A stretch of 64,000 nt of DNA from Streptomyces spinoverrucosus (GTDB taxonomy: Bacteria > Actinomycetota > Actinomycetes > Streptomycetales > Streptomycetaceae), in the NCBI RefSeq assembly GCF_015712165.1, contig NZ_JADPZX010000001.1:5592001-5656000 (forward strand), written 5' to 3'. The position numbers were made by a program, and so were the translations under genes. Position 1 is the stretch's first letter. Every line of letters begins with the position of its first letter. The notes under the pieces are model-generated. The model worked only from the letters and a program-made list of their open reading frames with translations, did not search any database and was not told where the DNA came from. Below, piece after piece: positions 52,120 to 64,000 of the stretch.

Positions 52120-53121
52120 ATGGCGTACGACCTGATCACCATGGGGCGGATCGGCGTGGACCTCTACCCGCTGCAGACCGGCGTTCCGCTCCCACAGGTG
52201 ACGTCCTTCGGCAAGTTCCTCGGCGGATCCGCGACCAACGTCGCCGTGGCCGCCGCCCGCCTGGGCCGCCGTACCGCGGTGATCACCCGCACCGGCGACG
52301 ACCCGTTCGGCACCTATCTGCACGAGGCGCTGCGGGACTTCGGTGTCGACGACCGCTGGGTCACGCCGGTGCCCGGACTGCCGACCCCGGTCACCTTCTG
52401 CGAGGTCTTCCCGCCGGACGACTTCCCGCTGTACTTCTACCGGCAGCCCAAGGCCCCCGACCTGGAGATCGACGCCCACGAGCTGGACCTCGACGCCATC
52501 CGCGCGGCGAGCATCTTCTGGGTCACCGGCACCGGCCTGAGTGAGGAGCCCAGCCGTACGGCGACCCTCGCGGCCCTCGCCCACCGCGGCAAGTCCGACA
52601 CCACGGTCTTCGACCTCGACTGGCGCCCCATGTTCTGGCGGGACCCGGACGCGGCCCGCCCCTTCTACGCCGAGGCCCTGAAGCACACCACCGTCGCCGT
52701 CGGCAACCTCGACGAGGTGGAGATCGCCACCGGCGTCCGCGAACCGCACGCGGCAGCCGCGGCACTCCTCGACGCCGGTGTGTCCGTCGCCGTGGTCAAG
52801 CAGGGCCCCAAGGGTGTCCTCGCCGTCAGCGGCGCGGGCGAGTCCGTCGAGGTCCCCCCGCTGCCGGTCGACGTCCTCAACGGCCTCGGCGCCGGTGACG
52901 CCTTCGGCGGCTCGCTCTGCCACGGCCTGCTGGCGGGCTGGGACCTGGAGAAGACCATGCGGCACGCCAACGCCGCCGGCGCCATCGTCGCCTCCCGCCT
53001 GGAGTGCTCCTCCGCGATGCCCACCCAGGCCGAGGTGGACGCGGCGCTCACCGCAGGCGCCGTACGCACGACACAACCCGACACTTCGGCCCCCGCCCAC
53101 TCCACGGGAGCCACCCAGTGA
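52120..53121 (+). CDS. iolC: 5-dehydro-2-deoxygluconokinase
   Basis: A 333-aa PfkB-family kinase that phosphorylates the ring-opened inositol intermediate. ATG 52120 (MAYDLITMGRIGVDLYPLQT) is the usual IolC start; the longer upstream frame is non-coding. LGGSATNVAVAAARLGRRTA binds substrate and LNGLGAGDAFGGSLC is the catalytic motif with the Asp base. It is the first gene of an inositol operon and overlaps the next gene by 4 bp. Confidence 0.92.
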   Translation: MAYDLITMGRIGVDLYPLQTGVPLPQVTSFGKFLGGSATNVAVAAARLGRRTAVITRTGDDPFGTYLHEALRDFGVDDRWVTPVPGLPTPVTFCEVFPPDDFPLYFYRQPKAPDLEIDAHELDLDAIRAASIFWVTGTGLSEEPSRTATLAALAHRGKSDTTVFDLDWRPMFWRDPDAARPFYAEALKHTTVAVGNLDEVEIATGVREPHAAAAALLDAGVSVAVVKQGPKGVLAVSGAGESVEVPPLPVDVLNGLGAGDAFGGSLCHGLLAGWDLEKTMRHANAAGAIVASRLECSSAMPTQAEVDAALTAGAVRTTQPDTSAPAHSTGATQ

Positions 53122-53999
53122 CCGTCGACATCGCGGACCTCGTCCGCACCCGCACCCACCGCCCCGAGGCCATCGGCGAAGCCGCCGCCCGCCGCGTCCG
53201 CCGCCCGCTGCTCAACGCGAACGGCCGCCTCATGATCGTCGCCGCCGACCACCCGGCCCGTGGCGCGCTCGGTGTCGGTGACCGCAAGCTGGCCATGGCC
53301 AACCGCGCCGACCTGCTCGAACGCCTCTGCCTCGCGCTCAGCCGCCCCGGCGTCGACGGCGTCCTCGCCACCGCCGACATCCTCGACGACCTGCTGCTGC
53401 TCGGCGCCCTCGACGACAAGGTCGTCATGGGCTCGATGAACCGCGGCGGCCTCCAGGGCGCCCGCTTCGAGCTCGACGACCGGTTCACCGGCCATCGCCC
53501 CGAGGACATAGCGCGCCTCGGGTTCGACGCCGGCAAGCTGCTGCTGCGCATCGACTACGACGACCCGGGCTCCCTGACCACCCTGGAGTCCACGGCCCGG
53601 GCCATCGACGCCATGGCGGCGCACCGGCTGCCCGTCTTCGTCGAGCCGTTCATCAGCCGCCGGGACGCCGACGGGCGGCTGCGCAACGACCTGTCCGCCG
53701 ATGCCGTCACCCGGTCCATCGCCATCGCCTCGGGCCTGGGCGGCAGCTCGGCGTACACCTGGCTGAAGGTGCCCGTCACCGCGAACCCCGACGACATGGC
53801 CCAGGTCATGGAGACCACGACCCTGCCCGCCGTGCTGCTGGGCGGCGACGTCAGCGACGACCAGGACAGTGCGTACGAGAAGTGGCGCGGCGCCCTCCAA
53901 CTCCCCACCGTGCGGGGGCTGGTGGTCGGCCGGTCGCTGCTGTACCCGGCGGACGGCGATGTGGCCGCCGCCGTGGACATCGCCGTAGGACTGCTGTGA
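53118..53999 (+). CDS. Aldolase-like (beta/alpha)8 protein of the inositol operon (Cgl0159 type)
   Basis: This 293-aa protein starts at GTG 53118, overlapping iolC. RLMIVAADHPARGALGVG, FVEPFISRRDADGRLRNDL, YTWLKVPVTANPDDM and LLGGDVSDDQDSAYEKW follow the order of a class-I-type aldolase barrel, with a lysine at the expected Schiff-base strand. Actinobacterial iol operons carry this type of gene (named after a Corynebacterium protein) where others have IolJ, so it likely cleaves the phosphorylated product of IolC. This is inference from context and fold. Confidence 0.75.
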   Translation: MTVDIADLVRTRTHRPEAIGEAAARRVRRPLLNANGRLMIVAADHPARGALGVGDRKLAMANRADLLERLCLALSRPGVDGVLATADILDDLLLLGALDDKVVMGSMNRGGLQGARFELDDRFTGHRPEDIARLGFDAGKLLLRIDYDDPGSLTTLESTARAIDAMAAHRLPVFVEPFISRRDADGRLRNDLSADAVTRSIAIASGLGGSSAYTWLKVPVTANPDDMAQVMETTTLPAVLLGGDVSDDQDSAYEKWRGALQLPTVRGLVVGRSLLYPADGDVAAAVDIAVGLL

Positions 54000-54006
54000 G
54001 GGCCGC

Positions 54007-54828
54007 ATGAGCAACGAGTTGTACGTCCCGAAAGGCACCACCGCCGACCCGTACTACGCGCTCGACATCGACCCCAAGCTGGCCGGCTGGACCCACAGCA
54101 GCCTGCGGATCGTCGAGTTGGAGGCGGGCGGTACGCACACCTTCACCACCGGGGACAGCGAGTGGATCGTGCTGCCCCTGCAAGGTGGTTGTACCGTGCA
54201 AGTTGCTGACGCGGTGTTCGAACTGCTGGGCCGGGAAAGCGTCTTCGCCGGAGTGACCGACTTCGCGTACGTGCCCCGTGACGCCCAGGCACAGATCACC
54301 TCCGGCGCGGGAGGCCGCTTCGCCCTGGCAGGAGCGAAGTGCGAGCGACGACTCCCCGCCCGCCACGGCCCCGCGCCGGAGGTACCCGTCGAACAGCGCG
54401 GCAGCGGCACCTGCACCCGCCACGTGCGCAACTTCGCCTCCGCCGACGCCTTCGAGTGCGACAAGCTCATCGCCGTCGAGGTGATCACCCCCGGCGGCAA
54501 CTGGTCCTCGTACCCACCGCACAAGCACGACGAGCACCGGCCGGGCGAGGAGTCGGAGCTGGAGGAGATCTACTACTTCGAGATCGACGGCCCCAACGGC
54601 TTCGGCTACCAGCGCGTGTTCCCCTCGCGCGAGGGCGGCGCCGACGTGCTCGCCGAGGTCCGCACCGGCGACGCCGTCCTCGTCCCCGACGGCTGGCACG
54701 GGCCGTCCATCGCCCAGCCCGGCCACGACATGTACTACCTGAACGTCATGGCGGGACCGGGGCAGACCCGGGAGTGGCGGATCTGCTTCCACCCGGCCCA
54801 CGTAGAAAGCACAGGGGGGTACCGATGA
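54007..54828 (+). CDS. iolB: 5-deoxy-glucuronate isomerase
   Basis: This 273-aa cupin enzyme converts 5-deoxy-glucuronate to 5-dehydro-2-deoxy-gluconate. The C-terminal cupin metal motif is seen in SSYPPHKHDEHRPGEESELE and ends with GWHGPSIAQPGHDMYYLNVM, supplying the His/Glu ligands; the N-terminal cupin (ELEAGGTHTFTTGDSEWIVL) lacks them, as in the family. It lies 7 bp after the aldolase-like gene and overlaps iolD by 4 bp. Confidence 0.93.
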   Translation: MSNELYVPKGTTADPYYALDIDPKLAGWTHSSLRIVELEAGGTHTFTTGDSEWIVLPLQGGCTVQVADAVFELLGRESVFAGVTDFAYVPRDAQAQITSGAGGRFALAGAKCERRLPARHGPAPEVPVEQRGSGTCTRHVRNFASADAFECDKLIAVEVITPGGNWSSYPPHKHDEHRPGEESELEEIYYFEIDGPNGFGYQRVFPSREGGADVLAEVRTGDAVLVPDGWHGPSIAQPGHDMYYLNVMAGPGQTREWRICFHPAHVESTGGYR

Positions 54829-56702
54829 CCACCAGGCTCACGGTCGCACAGGCGCTCGTACGCTTCCTGACCGCCCAGTACACCGAGCGGGACGGCGTAC
54901 GGCAGCGGCTCATCGGCGCCACTTGGGGCATCTTCGGCCACGGCAACGTCGCCGGACTCGGCCAGGCGCTGGTCGAGTACGCCGACGACATGCCCTACCT
55001 CCAGGGCCGTAACGAGCAGGCCATGGTGCACGCGGCGGTCGGCTACGCCCGCCAGTCCAACCGCCTGTCCACGCACGCCGTGACCACCTCCATCGGCCCC
55101 GGCGCGACGAACCTGGTCACCGGCGCCGCCCTCGCGACCATCAACCACCTCCCGGTGCTGCTGCTGCCCGGCGACATCTTCGCCACCCGCCCCGCCGACC
55201 CGGTCCTGCAGCAGCTCGAAGTGCCGTACGCGGGTGATGTGTCGGTCAACGACAGCCTGCGCCCGGTGTCCAGGTACTTCGACCGCGTCACCCGCCCGGA
55301 AGCCCTGATGCCGGCGGCCTTGCAGGCCATGCGTGTGCTCACCGACCCGGTGGAGACGGGCGCGGTCACCCTCGCGCTCCCGCAGGACGTGCAGGCCGAG
55401 GCGTACGACTGGCCGGAGGACTTCTTCGCCGAGCGCACCTGGGTGGTACGCCGGCCGGGCGCCGATCCGACCGAACTCGCCGAGGCCGTGACCACGATCA
55501 GGGCCGCCCGGCGTCCGCTGCTGATCGCCGGCGGCGGCGTCCACCACAGCCGTGCCGAGGGCGCCCTCGCCGAGTTCGCCGAGGCCACCGGCATCCCGGT
55601 CGCCTCCACCCAGGCCGGCAAGGGCTCGCTGCCGTACGACCATCCGCAGGACGTCGGCGGCATCGGCCACACCGGCACCGCGACCGCCGACGAACTGGCT
55701 CGCACGGCCGACCTGGTGATCGGCGTGGGCACCCGCTACACCGACTTCACCACCGCTTCCGGAACGCTCTTCGCAGGCCCGGACGTCCGTTTCCTCAACC
55801 TCAACATCGCCGCCTACGACGGCCACAAGCTCGCCGGATCGCCCCTGATCGCGGACGCGCGCAGCGGCCTGGAGGAGCTGACCGAGGCGCTTCAGCTGCA
55901 CGACCACCGGGTCCCGGAGGCGTACGTCACCGAGTACACCGAGGGCAAGGAGCGCTGGGAGCAGCGCGTCGAGGCCGCCTACGAGGCCGCCGAGCCGGAC
56001 GTACGGCCGACGCAGCCGCAGGTGCTGGGCGCGCTGGACGCCCTGGTGGACGAGACGGACGTGATCATCAACGCGGCCGGCTCGATGCCGGGCGACCTGC
56101 ACAAACTGTGGCGGGCCCGGTCGTTCGACCAGTACCACCTGGAGTACGGCTACTCCTGCATGGGCTACGAGATCCCGGCCGCGATCGGCGTGAAGCTGGC
56201 CGCGCCGGACCGGCCGGTGTGGGCGCTGGTCGGCGACGGCACCTATCTGATGATGCCGACCGAGATCGTGACCGCCGTGCAGGAGGGCATCGCGATCAAG
56301 GTGCTGCTGGTGCAGAACCACGGCTACGCGTCCATCGGCGGGCTCTCCGAGGAAACCGGCGCAGAGCGTTTCGGCACCGCCTACCGCTACCGCGCGGGCG
56401 ACGGCACGTTCTCCGGCGCCCCGCTCCCCGTGGACCTGGCCGCCAACGCCGAGAGCCTCGGCATGCGGGTGCTGCGCGCCCGCACCGTGGCCGACCTGCG
56501 CTCGGCGCTCGCCGAGGCGCGGGCCTCCGACACACCCACATGTGTCTACGTCGAGACCGAAACGGCAGACACAGTGTCGGGCGCGCCCGAGGCGCAGGCC
56601 TGGTGGGATGTACCTGTGGCCGAGACCGCGACCCGACCGTCGGCGGTGAAGGCCCGTGAGCTGTACGAACGGCACGTCTCGACCCGACGCCGCCATCTGT
56701 GA
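54825..56702 (+). CDS. iolD: 3D-(3,5/4)-trihydroxycyclohexane-1,2-dione hydrolase
   Basis: A 625-aa thiamine diphosphate enzyme that opens the cyclitol ring. The catalytic glutamate region is YLQGRNEQAMVHAAVGYARQ, and the ThDP/Mg site is LVGDGTYLMMPTEIVTAVQE, ending in NHGYASIGGLSE. Length and three-domain structure match IolD. ATG 54825 overlaps iolB. It is followed 14 bp later by mmsA. Confidence 0.93.
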   Translation: MTTRLTVAQALVRFLTAQYTERDGVRQRLIGATWGIFGHGNVAGLGQALVEYADDMPYLQGRNEQAMVHAAVGYARQSNRLSTHAVTTSIGPGATNLVTGAALATINHLPVLLLPGDIFATRPADPVLQQLEVPYAGDVSVNDSLRPVSRYFDRVTRPEALMPAALQAMRVLTDPVETGAVTLALPQDVQAEAYDWPEDFFAERTWVVRRPGADPTELAEAVTTIRAARRPLLIAGGGVHHSRAEGALAEFAEATGIPVASTQAGKGSLPYDHPQDVGGIGHTGTATADELARTADLVIGVGTRYTDFTTASGTLFAGPDVRFLNLNIAAYDGHKLAGSPLIADARSGLEELTEALQLHDHRVPEAYVTEYTEGKERWEQRVEAAYEAAEPDVRPTQPQVLGALDALVDETDVIINAAGSMPGDLHKLWRARSFDQYHLEYGYSCMGYEIPAAIGVKLAAPDRPVWALVGDGTYLMMPTEIVTAVQEGIAIKVLLVQNHGYASIGGLSEETGAERFGTAYRYRAGDGTFSGAPLPVDLAANAESLGMRVLRARTVADLRSALAEARASDTPTCVYVETETADTVSGAPEAQAWWDVPVAETATRPSAVKARELYERHVSTRRRHL

Positions 56703-56716
56703 AGGAGTAACTGGTC

Positions 56717-58219
56717 ATGACGAAGATCGTCAACCACTGGATCGGCGGCAAGACCGTCGAAGGCGCGTCGGGCACGTTCGGTCCGGTCACGGACCCGGCG
56801 ACCGGCGCGGTCACCACGAAGGTCGCGTTCGCCTCGGTCGACGAGGTGGACGCGGCGGTCGCGGCCGCGAAGGAGGCGTTCGCGACCTGGGGACAGTCGT
56901 CCCTGGCCCAGCGCACGTCGATCCTGTTCAAGTTCCGCGCCCTGCTGGACGCGCACCGCGACGAGATCGCCGAGCTGATCACCGCCGAGCACGGCAAGGT
57001 GCACTCCGACGCCCTCGGCGAGGTGGCGCGCGGCCTGGAGATCGTCGACCTGGCCTGCGGCATCAACGTCCAGCTGAAGGGCGAGCTGTCGACGCAGGTG
57101 GCGAACCGGGTCGACGTGGCCGCGATCCGCCAGCCGCTCGGCGTGGTCGCCGGCATCACGCCGTTCAACTTCCCCGCGATGGTGCCGATGTGGATGTTCC
57201 CCATCGCCATCGCGACCGGCAACACCTTCGTGCTGAAGCCCTCGGAGAAGGACCCGTCGGCCTCCGTCAAGATCGCGGAGCTGCTCGCCGAGGCGGGCCT
57301 GCCGGACGGTGTCTTCAACGTCGTGCACGGCGACAAGGTGGCCGTCGACCGCCTCCTGGAGCACCCGGACGTCAAGGCGGTGTCCTTCGTCGGCTCCACC
57401 CCGATCGCCCGCTACATCCACACCACCGCCTCCGCGAACGGCAAGCGCGTCCAGGCTCTCGGCGGCGCCAAGAACCACATGCTGGTCCTGCCGGACGCCG
57501 ACCTGGACGCGGCCGCCGACGCCGCCGTATCCGCCGCGTACGGCTCGGCGGGCGAGCGCTGCATGGCCATCTCGGCCGTCGTCGCGGTCGGTGCGATCGG
57601 CGACGAGCTGGTGGAGAAGATCCGCGAGCGCGCCGAGAAGATCAAGATCGGCCCCGGCAACGACCCGACCTCCGAGATGGGCCCGCTGATCACCAAGGTC
57701 CACCGCGACAAGGTGGCGTCCTACGTCGAGGGCGCGGCGGCCGAGGGCTGCGAGGTCGTCCTCGACGGCACCGGCTACACCGTCGACGGCTTCGAGGACG
57801 GCCACTGGATCGGCATCTCCCTGCTGGACAAGGTGCCGACCAGCGCGAAGGCCTACCAGGACGAGATCTTCGGCCCCGTCCTGTGCGTGCTGCGCGCGGA
57901 GACCTACGAGGACGGCCTGGCGCTGATCAACGCCTCCCCGTTCGGCAACGGCACCGCGATCTTCACCCGGGACGGCGGCGCCGCCCGTCGCTTCCAGCTG
58001 GAGGTCGAGGCCGGCATGGTCGGCGTGAACGTCCCGATCCCGGTCCCCGTCGGCTACCACTCCTTCGGCGGCTGGAAGGACTCCCTCTTCGGCGACCACC
58101 ACATCTACGGCAACGACGGCACGCACTTCTACACCCGCGGCAAGGTCGTCACCACCCGCTGGCCCGACCCGGCCGACGCCCCGGCGGGCGTGGACCTGGG
58201 CTTCCCGCGCAACCACTGA
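56717..58219 (+). CDS. mmsA: CoA-acylating methylmalonate-semialdehyde dehydrogenase
   Basis: A 500-aa aldehyde dehydrogenase of the IolA/MmsA type, oxidising malonate semialdehyde from inositol (or methylmalonate semialdehyde from valine) to acetyl- or propionyl-CoA. The NAD site is ITPFNFPAMVPMWMFPIAIA; ALGGAKNHMLVLPDAD and the catalytic cysteine in GSAGERCMAISAV are intact. It uses a GAAGGAG site 12 bp after iolD, completing the lower inositol pathway. A strong hairpin follows. Confidence 0.93.
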   Translation: MTKIVNHWIGGKTVEGASGTFGPVTDPATGAVTTKVAFASVDEVDAAVAAAKEAFATWGQSSLAQRTSILFKFRALLDAHRDEIAELITAEHGKVHSDALGEVARGLEIVDLACGINVQLKGELSTQVANRVDVAAIRQPLGVVAGITPFNFPAMVPMWMFPIAIATGNTFVLKPSEKDPSASVKIAELLAEAGLPDGVFNVVHGDKVAVDRLLEHPDVKAVSFVGSTPIARYIHTTASANGKRVQALGGAKNHMLVLPDADLDAAADAAVSAAYGSAGERCMAISAVVAVGAIGDELVEKIRERAEKIKIGPGNDPTSEMGPLITKVHRDKVASYVEGAAAEGCEVVLDGTGYTVDGFEDGHWIGISLLDKVPTSAKAYQDEIFGPVLCVLRAETYEDGLALINASPFGNGTAIFTRDGGAARRFQLEVEAGMVGVNVPIPVPVGYHSFGGWKDSLFGDHHIYGNDGTHFYTRGKVVTTRWPDPADAPAGVDLGFPRNH

Positions 58220-58230
58220 CGGGCACCCCA

Positions 58231-58268
58231 CCCGCCCCGCGTACCGCGAGCGCGGTATGCGGGGCGGG
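58231..58268 (+). terminator. Terminator of the iol operon
   Basis: CCCGCCCCGC and GCGGGGCGGG form the outer stem; TACCGC/GCGGTA continues it to a GAGC loop, with one unpaired base on each side. Confidence 0.8.
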
Positions 58269-58347
58269 CGTCGTACTCCCGTGGGATGGCCCGGGGTTCA
58301 GACCGTAGCTGTCATAGGCCGACAGGTTCGCCGCGTACCGTTGACGC

Positions 58348-60995
<2,648 letters not shown>

Positions 60996-60999
<4 letters not shown>

Positions 61000-61856
61000 G
61001 CACCCCCGTTCTCACCGACGTCGCCTCCGGCTACCGGGCGGGCCGCACCCTGCCCCTGCGGGTGGAACTGGTCCGCCAGCTCAAGCGGCGCCGCACGCTG
61101 GTCATGTTCTCCATCCTCGCCCTCCTGCCGTTCGTGCTGGTCGTCGCCTTCGCGATCGGTGGCGAGCCGGACGGCGGCGGCGACCGGATCACGCTGATGG
61201 ACACGGCCACCGCGTCGGCGGGCAACTTCGCCGCGGTGAACCTGTTCGTGTCGGCGGGCTTCCTGCTGGTGATCCCCGTCGCCCTGTTCTGCGGGGACAC
61301 CGTCGCCTCCGAGGCCGGCTGGTCCTCCCTGCGCTATCTGCTCGCCGCTCCCGTGCCCCGGGCGAGGCTGCTGTGGTCCAAGCTCGTCGTCGGGCTCGGC
61401 CTCAGCCTGGCCGCCATGGTGCTGCTGCCCCTCGTCGCGCTGGCCGTCGGCACCGCCGCCTACGGCTGGGGCCCGCTGCAGATCCCCACGGGCGGGGCGC
61501 TCGACGCGGGCACGGCGGCGCAGCGGCTGGTGGTGGTCGTGGCGTACATCTTCGTGTCCCAACTGGTCACCGCCGGGCTGGCGTTCTGGCTGTCCACCAG
61601 GACGGACGCGCCGCTCGGCGCGGTGGGCGGCGCGGTCGGCCTGACCATCGTCGGCAACGTCCTCGACGCGGTCACCGCCCTCGGCGACTGGCGGCACTTC
61701 CTGCCCGCGCACTGGCAGTTCGCCTGGGCGGACGCCGTACAGCCCGAACCGCAGTGGTCCGGCATGATCCAGGGCACCGCGATATCCATAACGTACGCAC
61801 TGGTGCTGTTCGCCCTGGCCTTCCGGGGTTTCGCCCGCAAGGACGTGGTCTCCTAG
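60996..61856 (+). CDS. ABC transporter permease
   Basis: This 286-aa membrane protein starts at ATG 60996, overlapping the hydrolase-ATPase stop. Six predicted helices follow an N-terminal amphipathic region (LPLRVELVRQLKRRRTLVMF), in the ABC-2 style (SILALLPFVLVVAFAIGG, FLLVIPVALFCGDTVASEAG, LAAMVLLPLVALAVGTAAYG). It forms the transport channel for the ATPase half of the preceding protein. Confidence 0.88.
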
Positions 61857-62015
61857 GTCTCCGGAAGATCACCTACCGGTCTCGGCGGGCCCCCGCCGTA
61901 GCCCCTTCGAGACGCAAGCGCAACGCTTCGTCACGCACATTCCGGCCCCCTGTGCCGTCACAGTCACAGACGTCGACGTTCGACGGACGGTCAACGGACA
62001 CAGGGGGCACGCGAG

Positions 62016-63563
62016 ATGAAGCGACACCGGATACGGCGGCTCAGCGGGGCGCTGCTCGCCCTCACCACGGCGGGCGGCCTGCTCCTCACCGGCTGCGGCG
62101 CGGGCGGCACCGGCGACGGGAGCGGAGCGGACAGCGCGGAACGGGCCGACGGCTTCCCGGCCCCGGCCCCGCCCGCCCCCGACTCCGGGGAGGTGAGCGG
62201 CGAGCAACGGCAGGACGGCACGTCGGGCGAGTTCGCGCCCGCGCCCGACTATCTCTCCACCTTCGCGCTCGACGTCGACACGGCCTCGTACGGCTACGCC
62301 CGCCGCACCCTCGCCGAGGGCCGCCGCCCGCACCCGTCGACGATCCGCCCGGAGGAGTTCGTCAACAGCTTCCGCCAGGACTACGAACGCCCCGGCGGAA
62401 ACGGTTTCTCGGTGACCGTCGACGGCGCCCGTACCAGCGCCGAGGACTGGTCCCTGGTCCGCGTCGGCCTCGCCACCCGCCCGGCCGAGAACGAAGGTGA
62501 GCGCCCGCCCGCCGCCCTCACCTTCGTCCTCGACGTCTCGGGCTCGATGTCCGAACCCGGCCGACTCGACCTCGCCAAGGAGTCCCTCGGCGTGATGACC
62601 GACCGGCTGCACGACGACGACTCGGTCGCGCTCGTCACCTTCAGCGACGAGGCCGAGACGGTCCTGCCGATGACCGCGCTCGGCGGCAACCGCGGCCGGA
62701 TCCACGACGCCATCTCCGCTCTGGAGGTGCAGCAGTCCACCAACCTCGGCGCGGGCGTGGAGACCGGTTACGCGACAGCCGTCGAGGGCCTGCGCGAGGG
62801 CGCGACGAACCGGGTCGTCCTCGTCTCCGACGCCCTCGCCAACACCGGCGACACCGACGCCGACACGATCCTGGAGAACATCGCCGGTGCCCGCCGCGAG
62901 CACGGCATCACCCTCTTCGGCGTGGGCGTCGGCAGCGACTACGGCGACGATCTCATGGAACGCCTCGCCGACCGGGGCGACGGCCACACGACGTACGTCT
63001 CCACCGCCGAGGAGGCCCGCGAGGTCTTCTGCGAGGAACTCCCGCGGCACATCGACCTCACCGCCCGCGACGCCAAGGCGCAGGTCGCCTTCGACCCGGA
63101 GACCGTCGACCGGTTCCGCCTGATCGGCTACGAGAACCGCGAGGTCGCCGACGAGGACTTCCGCGACGACCGCGTCGACGGCGGCGAGGTCGGCCCCGGC
63201 CACACGGTCACCGCCCTGTACGCCGTCCGCACCAAGCCCGGCGCCGACGGCCACCTCGCCACGGCCACCGTCCGCTGGCTCGACCCCGACACCCGCGCCC
63301 CGCACGAGGAGTCCGGCCAGGTGGAGACGGCGGCCCTCGACGACTCCGTCCGCGGCGCGTCCCCCCGCTTCCAGGTCACGGCGGTGGCCGCCTACTTCGC
63401 CGACGCCCTCCGCCGCGAGGACAGCCGCTTCACCCCACTGCCGGGCGCCCCTGGCATCCACGCACTCGCCGAGCACGCGGACGATCTCGCGCGGCGGACG
63501 GAGGACGAGGCGGTGCGGGAGCTGGCGTCCGCCATCGATCAGGCTCAGGGCATCGCGTACTGA
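62016..63563 (+). CDS. VWA-domain lipoprotein (YfbK-like)
   Basis: A 515-aa lipoprotein: the signal peptide ends in LLLTGC, and a Gly/Ala/Pro-rich linker follows. The N-terminal YLSTFALDVDTASYGYARRT is the YfbK-type prefix. The von Willebrand A domain has the MIDAS motif FVLDVSGSMSEPGRLDLAKE, the threonine in QSTNLGAGVETGY and VVLVSDALANTGDTD. The C-terminal domain (RFRLIGYENREVADEDFRDD, AAYFADALRRED) is conserved with it. The protein is membrane-anchored outside and likely mediates metal-dependent protein contacts. Partners are unknown. Confidence 0.88.
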   Translation: MKRHRIRRLSGALLALTTAGGLLLTGCGAGGTGDGSGADSAERADGFPAPAPPAPDSGEVSGEQRQDGTSGEFAPAPDYLSTFALDVDTASYGYARRTLAEGRRPHPSTIRPEEFVNSFRQDYERPGGNGFSVTVDGARTSAEDWSLVRVGLATRPAENEGERPPAALTFVLDVSGSMSEPGRLDLAKESLGVMTDRLHDDDSVALVTFSDEAETVLPMTALGGNRGRIHDAISALEVQQSTNLGAGVETGYATAVEGLREGATNRVVLVSDALANTGDTDADTILENIAGARREHGITLFGVGVGSDYGDDLMERLADRGDGHTTYVSTAEEAREVFCEELPRHIDLTARDAKAQVAFDPETVDRFRLIGYENREVADEDFRDDRVDGGEVGPGHTVTALYAVRTKPGADGHLATATVRWLDPDTRAPHEESGQVETAALDDSVRGASPRFQVTAVAAYFADALRREDSRFTPLPGAPGIHALAEHADDLARRTEDEAVRELASAIDQAQGIAY

Positions 63564-63670
63564 CGAAAGCCCCACAGCCAAGTGTCCGCGCACGACCCAT
63601 TGACCTTTCCTTACTTCCGAGTAAGTTGACCTTGCGTCAACAATGAGTGAACCGGCACACGGGAGCCGTC

Positions 63671-64000
63671 ATGGGCGTACGCGGGGATCTGAAGCGGGCC
63701 AGGCAGCGCACCGACCTGTCGGCCCGCGGCAGGATCGAGCTGATCAGGGACGAGACCGGCACCGTGCGCGAGGCGCACGCCCTGCCGCTGGCCGAACGCC
63801 CCACCGGCGGCAGCATCGCCGACATCCCGTACACCAACGCGGCCGAGGCCCCCGACGCCGCCGTACTGCGCCGCAGAACGGCGGACGGCACCTGGGAACC
63901 GGTCACCGCCGCCGCCTTCGCCCAGGAGGTCACCGCCGTCGCCAAGGGCCTGATCGCCGCCGGTCTGGAACCCGGCGGCCGGGTCGCCGTCATGTCCCGC
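63671..64000 (+). CDS. Acyl-CoA synthetase, AMP-dependent (3' end outside window)
   Basis: ATG 63671 follows a GGGAGCC site and the frame stays open to the window end (110 codons). DIPYTNAAEAPDAAVLRRRT, TAAAFAQEVTAVAKGLIAAG and LEPGGRVAVMSR are the N-terminal pattern of long-chain fatty-acid-CoA ligases (FadD type), which adenylate and thioesterify carboxylic acids. The catalytic AMP-binding motifs lie beyond the window, so the exact class is not certain. Confidence 0.8.
   Translation, partial: MGVRGDLKRARQRTDLSARGRIELIRDETGTVREAHALPLAERPTGGSIADIPYTNAAEAPDAAVLRRRTADGTWEPVTAAAFAQEVTAVAKGLIAAGLEPGGRVAVMSR

Overview
This window reads as part of a Streptomyces (or closely related actinomycete) chromosome. 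G+C is very high, nearly every codon ends in G or C, GTG starts are common, stop/start overlaps of the GTGA/ATGA type are frequent, and the gene families are typical of the genus (LacI-type sugar regulators, ECF41 sigma factor, P450-ferredoxin operon, iol genes, bifunctional HTH/GNAT protein). No rRNA, tRNA or CRISPR array was seen.

Region 1 (about 0.97-10.7 kb) is a patchwork accessory island. It lies between a regulator/NUDIX pair and a LysR/EamA pair. Four copies of a short core repeat (TGACGGCAGTAG...TGACGGCAAC) punctuate it at 967, 2562 (split by an IS630-type element), 8490 and 10627. Between them lie two orphan polymorphic-toxin C-terminal cassettes. Both look like DddA/SCP1.201-like nucleic-acid deaminases, each is followed by a probable immunity gene, and each is preceded by the same leader with a conserved hairpin. 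A small locus resembling an undescribed RiPP pathway lies between them: HTH/TPR regulator, two small proteins, a 39-aa precursor-like peptide, a long hairpin, an asparagine-synthase-like enzyme and a methyltransferase. A truncated integrase and a 56-bp IS remnant mark the right side.

Region 2 (10.9-35.2 kb) is ordinary metabolic and regulatory DNA: a LysR/EamA divergent pair, a TIM-barrel isomerase, an HTH-GNAT fusion, a DHFR-like reductase, a large secreted hydrolase and a tautomerase. A LacI-controlled three-gene sugar pathway (Gfo/Idh/MocA oxidoreductase, DUF993, isomerase) follows. Then come an ECF41 sigma factor with its carboxymuconolactone-decarboxylase-like partner, a ferredoxin/ferredoxin reductase/P450 operon, and a ribose operon whose permease and binding protein are fused in one polypeptide.

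Region 3 (35.3-37.9 kb) is a decaying type VII secretion/toxin locus. Two WXG100-like proteins are intact, a DUF6507-like gene is truncated, and a YwqK-type antitoxin and another conserved gene are disrupted.

Region 4 (37.9-64 kb) returns to stable functions: RecD2-type helicase, citrate synthase, a copper-export module (CopA, CopZ, CsoR-like operator), a PrsW-type membrane protease, a TetR/MMPL pair with two operators, an alcohol dehydrogenase, an unusual HTH/MarR regulator, an inositol-catabolism operon (iolC, aldolase-like gene, iolB, iolD, mmsA), a hydrolase-ABC ATPase fusion with its permease, a VWA lipoprotein and the start of an acyl-CoA synthetase. Family assignments come from reading protein motifs by eye; no database search was possible.
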